Of a stretch of 64,000 nt of DNA, positions 31,933-44,209 are shown in pieces. The stretch comes from Tetragonia tetragonoides (lineage: Eukaryota > Streptophyta > Magnoliopsida > Caryophyllales > Aizoaceae), in the NCBI GenBank assembly GCA_038025085.1, contig CM076146.1:19849001-19913000 (forward strand), in the 5' to 3' direction. Positions within the stretch are counted from its first letter, which is position 1; each line of letters begins with the position of its first letter. The translations under genes were made by a program, and so were the position numbers. The notes beneath the pieces were generated by a model. That model searched no databases, was not told the origin of the DNA, and saw nothing but the letters and a program-made list of their open reading frames with translations.

Positions 31933-32585
31933 GGATCCTCTTCGATCGGAGCCAAAGTCATTTTTGTGTTAAGGTTGTTGCAAAAGGCTGGCTCGCTTCT
32001 TCTTTTTATACAAATGGGCATCATGCTAACAGGATCAGGTATGATAATCAAGGATGCTAATTTAGATAGAGCATCTGTGAACTGATTATCCTCTCGTAGG
32101 AGATATGTGAAGGCTACCTCTTCGAAGTTATCAAGCACTTTGTCCAAAAATTCCTGGTAGAGTGCCAGACTCTAGCTGTGAACTTTCCACTTTCTGGAAA
32201 CTTGATTGATGATTCATAGGGAATCCCCATAGACCTTGAGTACTTGGATACCCATGCCCATTGCTGCTTGTAGACCGATGATACATGCTTCATATTTGGC
32301 TGCATTATTAGTGACAGGGAAGTCAAACTTTACTGAGATGGGAGTATGGGCTTCGTCCGGAGATACTAGAAGCACTCCTGTGACGTAACCCTTTTGGTTG
32401 GATGCCCCGTAAAAATACATTTTCCAGCAATTTTCCTCAATTAATTCCACATCTTCGTCAGGAAAGTCGTATTGCTCGTATTCCTTGGCTGTGTGAGTGG
32501 GGTGCTCGGCCAAGTATTCTGAAACTGCATGTCCTTTAATGGTCTTTGTGGGATCAAACTTAAGATTGACTTCAGACAATAACAT
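31872..32585 (-). pseudogene. Tat archaeal-type RNase H domain and linker
   Basis: 32585-32214 reads WKMYFYGASNQKG, LVSPDEAH, FPVTNNAAKYEACIIGLQAA and LKVYGDSL, the second RNase H typical of Tat/Ogre elements. The first acidic residue, usually Asp in F-D-G-A, is Gly here (YFYGAS). After a frameshift near 32190-32250 the linker continues as VAFTYLLREDNQFTDALSKLASL (32147-31872) toward integrase. Confidence 0.85.
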
Positions 32586-33850
32586 GGTCCACCTTGCGAT
32601 TCTTCCACTTAAGACTGGCTTCTCGAAGATTTATTTGAGGGGATTCATCCTCGACCTTACTAGTACAGGGTGATTAAGCATGTAATGTCTGAGTTTCTTG
32701 GTGCCCTAAACTAGAGCTAAGCAGGTCTTTTCAAGGCTTGAATATCTGGTTTCATAGTCAATGAATTTATTGCTTAAGTAATATATGGCTCGTTCTTGAT
32801 CTTCTACTGTCTGGGCTAGCATAGCCCCGCCCCCATGGATGTGTTGGTTACCGTCAAATAAAGGATTAGTGGCAGACCTTGCTTGGGAGGAGCAAGAATA
32901 GGGGGGTTGGCTAGATAGTCTTTGATCTTGTCGAACGCTTCTTGACACTGATCATCCCACTCGATTTTGATTCCCTTCTTCAACTTCTTAAATATGGGTC
33001 CACATGTTATGGTGAACTTTGTTATAAACCGACTTACGTATTGAAGTCGACCGAGAAATCCCCTAATTTCCGTCTCAATTCTGGGTGGTGGCATTTCAAC
33101 GATTGCCTTGATCTTGGATGGATCAATTTTGATTCCCCTTTGACTGACTACGTTACCCAACAGCTTGCCTGATGCGACTCCGAATGCACACTTTTGAGGA
33201 TTCAATCGGATGTTGTACTTGCGTAATCTTTCAAAGAACTTGTGGAGCGCCTGAATATGTCTGTCTCGGTGCATTCATTTCACAATCATATCATCCACAT
33301 AAACTTTGGCTTCTTTGTGCATCATATCATGCAGCAGATTTGTGGCGGTCCTTTGGTAAGTTGCACCTGCATTTTTCAATCCAAAAGGCATGACTCTGTA
33401 GCAATAAGTTTCCCATGGAGTTATGAACGTTGTTTTGCTCAAATCTTCTTCAGCCATCTGAATCTGATTATACCCTGCGTAGCCGTCCATGAATGACAAT
33501 AGGGCGTACTCAGCTGTATTGTCTACCAAAAGATCAATGTGGGGTAAAGGAAAATCGTCCTTTGGGCTAGCTTTGTTGAGATCTCTGAAATCGACACACA
33601 TTCTGACTCGACCATCTTTCTTTGGCACTGGAACCACATTGGCGATCCATTCAGGATAATCTAATACCACAATGAACCCGGCGGCAAGCTGCTTCTATAC
33701 CTCTTCTTTTATCTTCAATGTCCATTCTGGTCGGAGACGCCGCAATTTCTGCTTGACTGGTTTAGCATCAGGGTACAAAGGGATTTTATGTTCGGCTATA
33801 CTTCTTTCAATTCCCGGCATGTCCTTATAAGACCAAGCAAAGACATCTGT
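32586..33850 (-). pseudogene. Tat reverse transcriptase and first RNase H
   Basis: Open pieces at 33670-33275, 33274-32816 and 32948-32706 give VPVPKKDGRVRMCVDFRDLN, PHIDLLVDNTA, LLSFMDGYAGYNQI, VMPFGLKNAGATYQR and the catalytic YVDDMIVK. A stop follows YVDDMIVK, then FERLRKYNIRLNPQKCAFGV and FLGRLQYVSRFI. The RNase H part includes IYYLSNKFIDYETRYSSLEK. At least three stops or shifts break it. The identity is unambiguous. Confidence 0.9.
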
Positions 33851-34819
33851 TTATTGCTTCAAAAGTTCAACAAATTGCTCACGTTCCGGTGCAGTTAGGG
33901 ATAATCTAATTCTTACTTCACGAGGTTCTCTTTCATCGCTTAAATTAATTAATTCTGTTTCTTCCACAATGGTGGTCTTTTGTTCATGATTTATTACTGC
34001 TTTGAGCAGATCTTTTGGCAACTCATTTTCATCATTGGGTTTACCAAAAGCTAAACAAGGTAACAAATAAGCAGAAGGATCTTTCATTTTATTGATATTA
34101 GAATAGGAAACAGCAAGAAAGGGATCTGACTTTCCCTTCACATTGACACTAGAATTAGAAGAAATAAAGGGGACACTCCCCGCTCCTGACTCATACTTAG
34201 GACCTAAGCTAGACACTAACTCTGACTGAGACTCGGAATCAGATTCTTCCATCATTGGTCCTTCCCCGGTAGATATCGTGACCTTTCGTCCATTCGGGTC
34301 AGTCCAGCTTACTTCTTTGCGCGATCCCATTGTGACATCTTCAGTAGTATATATTAGGTCCGTAGGATTGAAGTTGCGATCATTGAGAGCTATTACCTCC
34401 TCATCCATTTCAGGAGCTTCGGCCATTCTGTTTTCTCGACCAAATAAAAGACCCAACAGCTGGTTACCTGGTGCTTTGGTCCAATCTTGACTCGCCGGTT
34501 CTAAGGGGTGATGTGCCTCCTAGTCCAATTGATTGCAGTCTCGGAAGATTTAAAAACCCGGGTGTGTGACCTTGGCCTCCTCGTCATAGTACGGTTCAGG
34601 GAAGCCGTAATATGGGCAATAATCTCCTTCTATGATGAACTGGCCATTTAGAGTGTGGCTATAGGGCGGGATGACTTGTTTTCTTTTAAGATGTTTCCTT
34701 TGTTTGAAGGCCTGATCATGGATTTCTTTGTCAGTAGGTTGGTAACCAAGTCCAAACGAATTGTTTTTGGCTTCTAATTTGAAGGTGGTGGGCCCTTGTC
34801 CATTTCTTCCTAATCCCAT
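33851..34819 (-). pseudogene. Tat pol N-terminal region with G-patch-like segment
   Basis: 34819-34550 reads MGLGRNGQGP, FGLGYQPTDKEI and CPYYGFPEPYYDEEA; 34456-33851 is an acidic linker leading into RT (SLTAPEREQFVELLKQ). The glycine-rich MGLGRNGQG segment is the G-patch-like motif found between gag/protease and RT in Tat elements. The other Tat element in this window has the fuller version (62325-62645). No DTG/DSG protease motif is seen. Confidence 0.8.
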
Positions 34820-35687
34820 GCCGGGTATGTACCCTTGCTTCTTAAGAAAGCCATTAACATGAGGGTTTGAGTGCGGTATGAACGGTGCCTGATCATTTTC
34901 AGTACGTTGACCTCGGGTTTTGATTCATACTTACGTATGATGATCTTGAATATATGGGACTTCGGAGGAGAGACAATTCTGGAATCAATGATGAACTGGA
35001 TGTCACACTTCAAACGATAACATTGTTCAGTGAGGTGGCCAAAGCATCTATGATACATGCAGTAAAGGTAATGATCCTGAACAGGTACTGCAAGTGGCGT
35101 GAATTCACGGGTAGGAATGCTTGATCTTTTCTTGGATAACCAATGATGCGCGGGACACATGGTCCCTTCATCAATGAAGGCTTGGATCTTGTCTCTTAGG
35201 TTCCTACAGTCATTGGTATGACGTCCGCAAGCTCGGCAGTATTCGCTGTAGACATTTGGGTTTCCATTTTCCGGGACGAGTTCATAAGTGGGTCCTATTG
35301 GTTGCATGTAGCCATATAACCTCATTTGTTGAAAAATGTGTTCCTGAGACCAGGGAGGTTGCTCTTGATTGAGAAGAACTTTGTCACCTTCTAGAGCCTT
35401 AATTCTTTATTCCAACCCAGCGACTGTCTTTTGTAACCTTTTAATCTTTGAGTGGTAGACAACTATGTATTGAGTTAGGTGCTCAATATCATATTGTGCT
35501 TCAACAATGGCCTGAGTTGGTTTACCTGCGCTTCTATATTCCACAAGGCGTGGGGTTTTATCAGGATCAAGGCCCACTTGGATCTTGTCCTCCCGCAGTG
35601 ATCGGTCCAGTTGTTCATCCAAATCAAGGAATTCATCTTAAGTATCAAGTATCGATTCTCTTGAAGTTTCGTGGACTAGATATGTAG
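34810..35687 (-). pseudogene. Tat gag remnant with two zinc-knuckle-like motifs
   Basis: 35622-35407 is a charged segment with a predicted coiled-coil look (IVVYHSKIKRLQKTVAGLE). 35325-34810 holds two C-x2-C/H-x4-H-x4-C motifs: YCRACGRHTNDCRNLRDKIQ and, after about 55 residues, YCMYHRCFGHLTEQCYRLKC. Tat gag proteins usually carry a large capsid-like domain before these; I do not see it, so gag seems to have lost its core. Confidence 0.7.
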
Positions 35688-36842
35688 TGGTCACAAAATG
35701 AAGTTTGATCTTCTTAGCATTCTGGCCCATTTCCGCCCTGGCATGAGGAGAGATTCGTTCTGTGTATCTTCGGCTGAGGAACGCTTGAGGGACCCTGGCA
35801 TGATCTGGATGAGTAGAAGACCTCTTAGAATAAAAAAGACCACGAGACTCTCACTTAAGAAAAGGATGACCCACACATAGAAAAACACATTGTCCTAGAA
35901 AGGAAAAGTCCTTAAGCCTAAATGCCCGAATAATTCCCTAATATTAAAGGAAAATAAAGTCAATTGAACGAAAATAGTAAAAATAGAAAAAGATGGACTA
36001 TCTTATTTTTTTTTAATTTCCTAGACTAAAAGAAAATGGAAAATGGAAAATGGGATAAAATAAAACAAAAAGACTTTCGGTCTTTTCTTATTTTTTCGAT
36101 TTTTTTTTGTTTTTTCGGCATTTTGTTTTGCCCTTTTTTTTTATTTTTATTTTTTTTGGACCGAATTTGAATTACATAAAAAAAAATAAAAATAGAAAAT
36201 AGAAAAAGGGAGAGAGGAAATTGGGAGACTGACTATTTTTTTTTTTGCTAAAAGATCCTAGAAAATTGTTCATGACTTTTAGAATATATCATCGGGAAAA
36301 TGATGAGTGTTCATTGAATTGAATTCTCGCACCATCTTCGGGCATTAGGAACTAGCTAAAAATAAAAGAAAAGGCTCCTAGCACGTAAGTACATGTTGGC
36401 ACACAATCACAGTATTCATGCATTCATGCAAGCATAATAACAACGCAGTTTACAGGCAAACATGTGATCAGTTGGGCATTACAACGACACATGCACAACA
36501 AGCAAGCGAATGCACAAATGTGGGTTAGAAGCTTTTGGCTCCTTTGAGGTTACCACGACAAATTACAATTTCCGTTCGGTGGATGGTCGACACGTCAATT
36601 GTAATTCTTTTCATCAACAAGGATGGATGAGTCATGGGTGAGGAAGCGTCGATTTGCATGATAGGACAACTGTATATTCCTTTAGATATACGGGTTGTCT
36701 ACGAGTTGCGACACAAACTTCCTCGATGATCGATAAGGGTCAAAAGGTTGTGCCAAGGCACATGCAAATGATTCAAAAATATGGAACTTGTTATTAAACA
36801 ATTAAGCAAACTTTACTTTCGAGTCTCACCCTCTTAAATAAA
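35688..36842 (-). other. Tat leader, no gene
   Basis: AT-rich, with many A/T homopolymers (35995-36250). A short minus-strand frame at 35691-35888 has no recognisable motif. It may hold remains of the gag N-terminus, but nothing can be supported. Confidence 0.4.
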
Positions 36843-36860
36843 TCCCCAGTGAAGTCCCCA
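36843..36860 (-). promoter_or_regulatory. Primer-binding site of the Tat element
   Basis: The minus strand reads TGGGGACTTCACTGGGGA, one base from the LTR. It differs at two positions from the tRNA-Arg complement TGGCGACTCCACTGGGGA used by Tat/Ogre elements. Confidence 0.75.
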
Positions 36861-36861
36861 C

Positions 36862-37814
36862 TGTAAGGACCCGGGATTTCTACGGCCCACGGAGTGCGTC
36901 CTTATAGAAAATTTGTAAGCTGGGGGTTTAGATAAGTTCAAGGAACCGTCGAGTTAGAAAAGCTTTTGAATTGAATAAAAACCATGAAAGAGGTCACAAA
37001 TCTGCTATCGGCGTTTTAACGAAGGGACAAACCGAAGGGACAACCTAATAACGCGATAAGGGAACTGATCATGTTTTTAGAAAGACTCCCGCTCATATAG
37101 AACATATGAGTACCCAAGAATAAAGGGTTCGGGGCGAAGGTACGAGGTGGGATGGTGTTAGGCACCCAGCTCGCCCGTTTATGACGGCCTTTACTAACTC
37201 AAGTTTGGAAGAAAGAGGGGGAAGCTCGGTGCCAAAACTCCCGAGAGTAGAGGCTGTGAACTGTAACCGATGTGTTTTGAACTGAGGGTGAAGGGTTGTT
37301 TATATAGGCGTGGGAAAGTACGGTTGGACGACAGAAATTGAGCTGAATAACGAGGCGGGCCTGAAAAATCAGTCGGGCCCGAAGAAGGGGCAGCGCCGCT
37401 AGCGGCCCTAGAAAACTTGTCAGCGCCGCTAGCGGCACTGGGACTTATTCCAGGGCCGCTGACGGCTCTCAGGAGCCAGCTGGATGTTGTCATAATGACG
37501 TCATTCGGTCTACTTTTATTTTCCGGAGGAATTTTTGTATTCCGAAAATACCATTTTAGCCTCGAACGGTAAAAGACGGTTCTACCCCTAAATTGCAACT
37601 TGGCGACCGGGGGTCGGAAAAAGGTGTGAGACGTGTCGTTGAAAAGCTCTTGAACAGGGCTTCTGAATGAAATGGAATGAAGGAGTGTTTGGAGGAAAAA
37701 ACCTGAGACCTTATCTTAACTATTAAAGCAAAAATAGCAGTTCAAGTTTATAAATTACTCCTTTCATCATCGGGCTTTTGCGGAGAAATCTGAAGGCGCT
37801 TTTTTGCGTCTACA
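36862..37814 (-). repeat. Tat element 5' LTR (953 bp)
   Basis: Same ends as the left LTR (TGTAAGGACCCGGG ... TTGCGTCTACA). It carries a TATA box on the minus strand at 37299-37308 and a GC palindrome block at about 37389-37484. Small indels and substitutions relative to 24432-25397 mark its age. Confidence 0.92.
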
Positions 37815-38933
37815 GAGACTTGTAGTTCTGATTAGAGAATAGTTATTGGTAGAAAACTGAACTAATAGATACACTATTATTATTGGGAACCCGTGCCATG
37901 TGATGGATGTTATGCTAGTATTTACCTGAAAGGGGTAATTGAGATGAGATTATGAGTTACCTATGACAATGGATTATGAGAATGAATATGGTTTGATTTG
38001 ATCTTGGTTTGAGGCTCATAAGTTATTAGCATCCTTAGTTCTAGACACGTGGGCAAGCAGCTTAAGACGTTGACTCTTAGGTGATGAGCATTATTTTATG
38101 AAAATGGTTACATGGTCATGAGAATTGATCCGAGAGTGGAATTCTGAGAGCCTGCGGGCTATGTTATAAGTTATGGGGCCTATGGCCGAGTTATGAGTAT
38201 GGTTTTGCATCTGCGGGTTTTACCGCCAGTTCACTTTCCACATGGTCGAGGCTAGGAGCTAGTGAAAGAGAGCGATTGGCACATACTTTTGGGAATTGAG
38301 TTATAGACGATATGGAGACTATTTTGGGATTTATGTGACTTCAAGGTCATAGTTGACCTGTGTTGGAATTCGTTGTTCATCTCTTTATTTTATGAATTGA
38401 ATTATGACTATATGCTTCGATAGAATGTTTGGTTATTCAGCAAAAGCTGATTGGTTGCTTTCTGTGTTACGTGTGTGTGCGTCCATTTTTCTTCAATGGT
38501 GGGCCTATGATGAACCTATGCGATATTCGATTGCATGGGGGAGTAGATTGGAGTATGTCTTACAGGTTTGTTGAAGATCACTACTGGATGATCGTTGTGA
38601 GCTGACCAGAAGATTAGTATTTTTGCTTCTGATTATATTAGTTGGATTGATTCAGTTTTAATTTGTAAAGCTTTAAAGTTTGTTGGTCTGTATTGGTGTT
38701 TTGTAAGGTTTGCCTTGCACTCATTCAATGAGTGAGTGTCACAGTGATGCTCCGGATTTAGTTGGAAGTCTTCTGTTGTAAAGTTTTGTTTGGTTTTTTT
38801 TTTTCCTGTAAAAGCAGGTTTTTATTTGGTCGATAACTTGGGATGTCTATTTACAAAGAAAACTCTGCCCGATTTTTGGCTCGAGTTTGTTTATTTTTAT
38901 CTATTTTTTATTTAGAAAATATGGGGTGTTACA

Positions 38934-39202
38934 AATTGGTGTCAGAGCTGGTTTGGTTTTGGGTGACGTGAGGATCTTCATATGCTTACGTCGGTGTGTC
39001 TAAGTGTTCCTTGTGTTGGTGCTAGCTATGTGCTTTATGTGTTCAATGTGATATACATGCTCATATGGTTAATTGTTGCATGATCAGCTCTGTTATGGAT
39101 TGTCTTAGTAGGCCATAACCCACAAGCCTTGTATTCCTTGTGTTTGCTAGCATCGTTGTTCAAGTGATTTTTGGGGACATAATCTTTTTAAGGGTGGTAG
39201 AA
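38934..39202 (+). other. First mini internal domain of the array
   Basis: Starts with a PBS-like tggtgtcagagc (38938-38949), close to the initiator-Met primer site TGGTATCAGAGC. It ends with the PPT ttttaagggtggtagaa. The intervening roughly 230 bp has no reading frame. Confidence 0.85.
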
Positions 39203-41310
39203 TGTAATACCCCGACTATTTACGTTATTTTCAGAAAATGATTTATTATTATCTAAAGTACAAATAATTATTTGATTTGTATATTTAGTTGTAAATTTTT
39301 ATGTGTGTATTTATTTTGGCTTTTAGAAAACAAAAAAAAGGCTTTAGAAGTCTAAACTGACTTCAACTCTTCCACCGTTGTTTTAAGTCGGTTCTCCTTC
39401 TTTTGAATCTTTTAGCCTTACTTCCCTTTCTCTGTTTTTGGGGAGCCCGTATTTCACCATCACCATCGTTCTTCTTCCCACGATCTCTGACCACCACCGC
39501 CATCCCCTTCTTCTTCTTTTTTCACGGAAGTATACTGCTATTTAGGGGATTGTTCTGTTGGCACTCGGATTTTGCTGTTGAAGGATCGAGTTTTGTCTCT
39601 CCTCTTGTTCTGTTTTCTACGTGAGCTTTCCCTGTTGTTCCTTTGTTGATGTTGTTGCTGTGCTGTTAGAGTTGCCATGGATTCCGGCGACCACGAGCCC
39701 CCAGTCACCGCCTAATTGCCGTCGAGTCCACACCGAATTCACCGTCTTCGTGGGTTGGATTTCAGAAACCCTAAACTCCAAATTTATTGTTTCAATCTCT
39801 TATTTTTAGGTTTTTGATTATTAAGTTCTAATTTGAATATATATGCATATATGCTAGATGTTAGATGATTGAATTGGGGAGATTTTGATGCGTAATTGTT
39901 TTCGAGCTCGATTTAGAGGTAACCTTTTCTAGTCACTTTTGAGTTGGATGTTAATTTCTCTTTTACATGTGAATTGATGCTCTTTGTTGGGTTCATTTGG
40001 TTACTATTGTATTCTGAGTGAATTGCTGTTGTTTGCCCAATAATTGTTAGTTGAATTATTCATATTCTATGCTGTAGAATTGAGTACTCACAGATTATTA
40101 TGTTTATGGGTATATGGTGGCAGGTTAGTGTATATTAGGCCTTATGTAGGTGAAGTTAGTTTGAGACTTGTAGTTCTGATTAGAGAATAGTTATTGGTAG
40201 ACAACTGAACTGATAGATACACTATTATTATTGGGAACCCGTGCCATGCGATGGATGTTATGCTAGTATTTACTTGAAAAGGGTAACTAAAATGAGATTA
40301 TGAGTTAGCTATGACTATGGATTATGAGAATGAATATTGTTTTATTTGATCTTGGTTTTGAGGCTCGTAAGTTATTAGCTTCCTTAGTTCTGGACATGTG
40401 GGCAAGTAGCATAAGACGTTGACACTTAGGTGATGAGCATTATTTTATGAAATTGGTTACATGGTTATGAGAATTTGTCTGAGAGTGGACTTCTGAGAGC
40501 CTGCGGGCTATGTTATGAGTTATGGGGCCTATGGCCGAGTTATGAGTATGGTTTTGCATCTGCGGGTTTTACCGCCAGTTCACTTTCCACATAGTCGAGG
40601 CTAGGGGCTAGTAACAGAGAGCGATTGGCACATACTTTTGGGAATTGAGTTATAGATGATATGGAGACTATTTTAGGATTTATGTGACTTCAAGGTCATA
40701 GTTGACCTGAGTTGGAATTCGTTGTTCATCTCTTTCTTTTATGAATTGAATTATGACTATATGTTTCGATAGAATGCTTGGTTACTCAGCAAAAGCTGAT
40801 TGGTTGCTTTCTGTGTTACGTGTGTATGCATCCATTTTTCTTCAATGGTGGGCCTATGATGAACCTATGCGATATTCGATTGCATGGGGGAGTAGATTGG
40901 AGTATGTCTTACAAGTTTGTTAAAGATCACTACTGGATGATCGTTGTGAGCTGACCAGAAGATTAGTCTTTTTGCTTCTGATTATATTAGTTGGATTGAT
41001 TCAGTTGTAATTTGTAAAGCTTTAAAGTTTGTTGGTCTGTATTGGTGTTTTTTAAGGTTTGCCTTGCACTCATTCAATGAGTGAGTGTGGCAGTGATGCT
41101 ATGGATTTAGTTGGAAGTCTTCCGCTGTAAAGTTTTGTTTTGTTTTGTTTTTGTTTTTTTTTTTTTTTTTTTTTTTGTTTTTTTGTAAAAGCAGGTTTTT
41201 AATTGGTCGATAACTTGGGATGTCTATTTACAAAGAAAATACTGTCCGATTTTTGGCTCGAGTTTGTTTATTTTTATCTATTTATTATTTAGAAAATCCG
41301 GGGTGTTACA
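39203..41310 (+). repeat. Array LTR b (2,108 bp)
   Basis: An intact copy with TGTAATACCCC ... GGGGTGTTACA. It carries a long T/G-rich run at about 41140-41180 that is shorter in a and c. The tcaatgagtgagtgt segment and the cctatggccgagttatgag motif are shared by all three copies. Confidence 0.9.
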
Positions 41311-41549
41311 AATTGGTATCAGAGCGGGTTTGGTTTTGGGTGACGTGAGCATCTTCATATGCTTGCGTCGGTGTCTCTAAGTGTTCGTTGTCTTGGTTCT
41401 AACTATGTGCTTTATGTGTTCAATGTGATATACATGCTCATATGATTAATTTATTGCATGATCAGCTTGTTATGGATTGTTCCTTGTGTTTGCTAGCATC
41501 GTTGTTTAAGTGATTTTTTGGGACAAAAATCTTTTTAACGGGGGTAGAA
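41311..41549 (+). other. Second mini internal domain of the array
   Basis: The PBS tggtatcagagc (41314-41325) matches the initiator-Met primer site exactly over 12 bases. The PPT is ttttaacgggggtagaa, ending at 41549. The middle matches the first internal domain apart from a deletion of about 30 bp near 41478. Confidence 0.87.
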
Positions 41550-43608
41550 TGTAATACCCCGACTATTTATGTTATTTTCAGAAAATGATTTATTATTATC
41601 TAAAGTACAAATAATTATTTGATTTATATATTTAGTTGTAAATGTTTATGTGTGTATTTATTTTGGCTTTTAGAAAACAAAAAAAGGCTTTAGAAGTCTA
41701 AACCGACTTCAACTCTTCCACCGTTCTTTTAAGTCGGTTCTCCTTCTTTTTAATCTTTTAGCCTTACTTCCCTTTCTCTGTTTTTGGGGAGCCCGTATAT
41801 CACCATCACCATCGTTCTTCTTCCCACGATCCCTGACCACCACCGCCATCCCCTTCTTCCTCGTTTTTCATGAAAGTTTACTGCTGTTTCTTGGATTATT
41901 CTGCTGGTACTCGGATTTTGCTATTGAGGGATCGAGTTTTCTCTCTCCTCTTGTTCTGTTTTCTGCGTGAGCTTTCCCCTGTTGTTCCTCTGTTGATGTT
42001 GCCGCTGTGCTGTTAGAGTTGCCATGGATTCCGGCGACCACGAGCCCCCAATCGCCGCCGAGTCCACACCCAATTCAGCCTCTTCGTGGGTTTGATTTCA
42101 GAAACCCTGAACCCCAAATTTATTGTTTCAATTTCTTATTTTTAGGGTTTTGATTATTAAGTTCTAAATTGATTATATATGCATATATGCTAGATGTGAG
42201 ATGATTGAATTGGGGAGATTTTGATGCATAATTGTTTTGTTAGAGGTAACACTTTCTAGTCACTTTGGAGTTGGATGTTAATTTCTCTTTTATATGTGAA
42301 TTGATGCTCCTTGTTGGGTTCATTTGATCACTATTGTATTCTGAGTGAATTGCTGTTGTTTGCCCAATAATTGTTAGTTGAATTAATCATGTTCAGTGCC
42401 GCATAATTCAGTACTCACAGATTATTATGTTTATGGGTATATGATGGCAGGTTAGTGTATATTAGGCCTTATGTAGGTGAAGTTAGTTTGAGACTTGTAG
42501 TTCTGATTAGAGAATAGTTATTGGTAGAAAACTGAACTGATAGATACACTATTATTATTGGGAACCCGTGCCATGTGATGGATGTTATGCTAGTATTTAT
42601 CTGAAAGGGGTAATTGAGATGAGATTATGAGTTAGCTATGACTATGGATTATTAGAATGAATATGGTTTGATTTGATCTTGGTTTGAGGCTCGTAAGTTA
42701 TTCGCTTTGTTAGTTCTAGACATGTGGGTAAGTAGCCTAAGACGTTGACTCTTAGGTGATGAGCATTATGTTATGAAAATGGTTACATGGTTATGAGAGT
42801 GGACTTCTGAGAGTGGACTTCTGAGAGCCTGCGGCCTATGTTATGAGTTATGGGGCCTATGGCCGAGTTATGAGTATGGTTTTGCATCTGCAGGTTTTAC
42901 CGCCAGTTCACTTTCCACATGGTCGAGGCTAGGAGCTAGTGACAGAGAGCGATTGGCACATACTTTTGGGAATTGAGTTATAGATGATATGGAGATTATT
43001 TTGGGATTTATGTGACTTCAAGGTCATAGTTGACCTGAGTTGGAATTCGTTGTTCATCTCTTTATTTTATGAATTGAATTATGACTATATGTTTCGATAG
43101 AATGTTGGGTTACTTACAAAAGCTGAGTGGTTGCTTTCTGTGTTACGTGTGTGTGCGTCCATTTTTCTTCAATGGTGGGTCTATGATGAACCTATGCGAT
43201 ATTCAATTGCATGGGGGAGTAGATTGGAGTATGTCTTGCAGGTTTGTTGAAGTTCACTACTGGATGATCATTGTGACCTGACAAGAAGATTAGTCTTTTT
43301 GCTTCTGATTATATTAATTGGATTGATTCAGTTGTAATTTGTAAAGCTTTAAAGTTTGTTGGTATGTATTGGTGTTTTGTAAGGTTTGCCTTGCACTCAT
43401 TCAATGAGTGAGTGTGGCAATGATGCTCCGGATTTAGTTGGAAGTCTTCCGCTATAAAGTTTGGGTTGGTTGTTTTTTTCTATATAAGCATGTTTTTATT
43501 TGGTCGATAACTTGGGATGTCTATTTACAAAGAAAATTCTGCCCGATTTTTGGCTCGTGTTTATTTATTTTTATCTTTTTATTATTTAGAAAATCCAGGG
43601 TGTTACAG
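41550..43608 (+). repeat. Array LTR c (2,059 bp)
   Basis: Begins TGTAATACCCC after the PPT and ends GGGTGTTACA at the Athila junction. A small local duplication, gagagtggacttct, is visible at about 42796-42825. Confidence 0.9.
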
Positions 43609-43984
43609 ACGCTCTTGATGTTACTTGACTCTATGAGAATAGGTAGTTAAGTTTGCATTGAGTTTGCCTTTATCGCTTCGAGATAAGGTTTCGGCTTCTC
43701 TATCCGTCCTTGCATCGATTGACATTAACATGCTAGTTAAGTTTTTCTATCACATCAAGTAATTGAGTTAAGTGAAGTCAACCCTAGATCTTTTATCTTG
43801 CTAGATTCTCGTAATTTTGTTCGCTTTAGTTTCTTTGTTTGAATACTCAAAAATCTAATTCGAATTGCTTTGCTTGTTACATATTTGAGAAAACTTAATA
43901 CTTGGATATACTAGCTCCCTATGGATACGATAATCTTTTATACTACTCGATAAAATCCGTATACTTGCGAGGCTATCATGTTTT

Positions 43985-44001
43985 TGGCGCCGTTGCCGAG
44001 G
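43985..44001 (+). promoter_or_regulatory. Primer-binding site of the Athila element
   Basis: tggcgccgttgccgagg matches the complement of a plant tRNA-Asp(GTC) 3' end (TGGCGCCGTTGCCGGGG) at 16 of 17 bases. It lies 6 bp after the LTR end, the normal placement for Athila. Confidence 0.85.
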
Positions 44002-44047
44002 AGCTTTATTCCAGTATTAGGCGTTTCTTAAATAGACTAGACTAAGC

Positions 44048-44147
<100 letters not shown>

Positions 44148-44209
44148 TGTGTGTTTTCGATTATTCTTCCTTTTGCCTTTTGATATCTTTTTCTAGTTTG
44201 TTGTGGTGC

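Larger units (their letters stand above)
24432..37814 (-). mobile_element. Tat/Ogre-lineage element with antisense genes, 13,383 bp
   Basis: LTRs are at 24432-25397 and 36862-37814. The TSD gagac is perfect on both sides (24427-24431, 37815-37819). The element reads leftward: PBS (36843-36860), gag C-terminal zinc region, G-patch, RT, RNase H, archaeal-type RNase H and integrase (ending at 30715), a conserved 3' motif, then about 4 kb holding two plus-strand coding regions, a 33-bp tandem repeat, and the PPT (25398-25411). The gag core and the protease are not recognisable. Many stops and frameshifts show it is dead. The LTRs have visible substitutions and small indels, so it is not recent. 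Confidence 0.92.
23471..38933 (+). repeat. Array LTR a, split by the Tat element
   Basis: Pieces are 23471-24431 and 37815-38933, together about 2,075 bp after discounting the gagac duplication. The break falls in gtttgagac/ttgtagttc, which is intact in LTRs b and c (40161-40177 and 42484-42500). Confidence 0.9.
23471..43608 (+). mobile_element. Three-LTR array of a Tekay-like non-autonomous element
   Basis: Three LTR copies of about 2.06-2.11 kb share the ends TGTAATACCCCGACTATT ... GGGTGTTACA. They are separated by two internal domains of only 269 bp and 239 bp, each holding a tRNA-iMet-type PBS at its left and a PPT at its right. No coding sequence is present. The array sits in the Athila LTR. 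Flanks are catgc (23466-23470) and gacgc (43609-43613), the position expected of a 5-bp TSD with two changes; the empty site in the other Athila LTR reads catgctcttg. The first LTR is split by a 13.4-kb Tat element. Confidence 0.9.
18492..43978 (+). repeat. Athila 5' LTR in three pieces
   Basis: Pieces: 18492-19481, 23371-23470 and 43609-43978. They are split by a CACTA (19482-23370) and a Tekay-like array (23471-43608). Compared with the intact 3' LTR, the pieces join at gaaaggggaat/gctaatt (empty site at about 49778-49790) and at attcatgc/tcttgatg (empty site at about 49866-49882). The LTR ends ggctatca just before the PBS. Confidence 0.9.
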
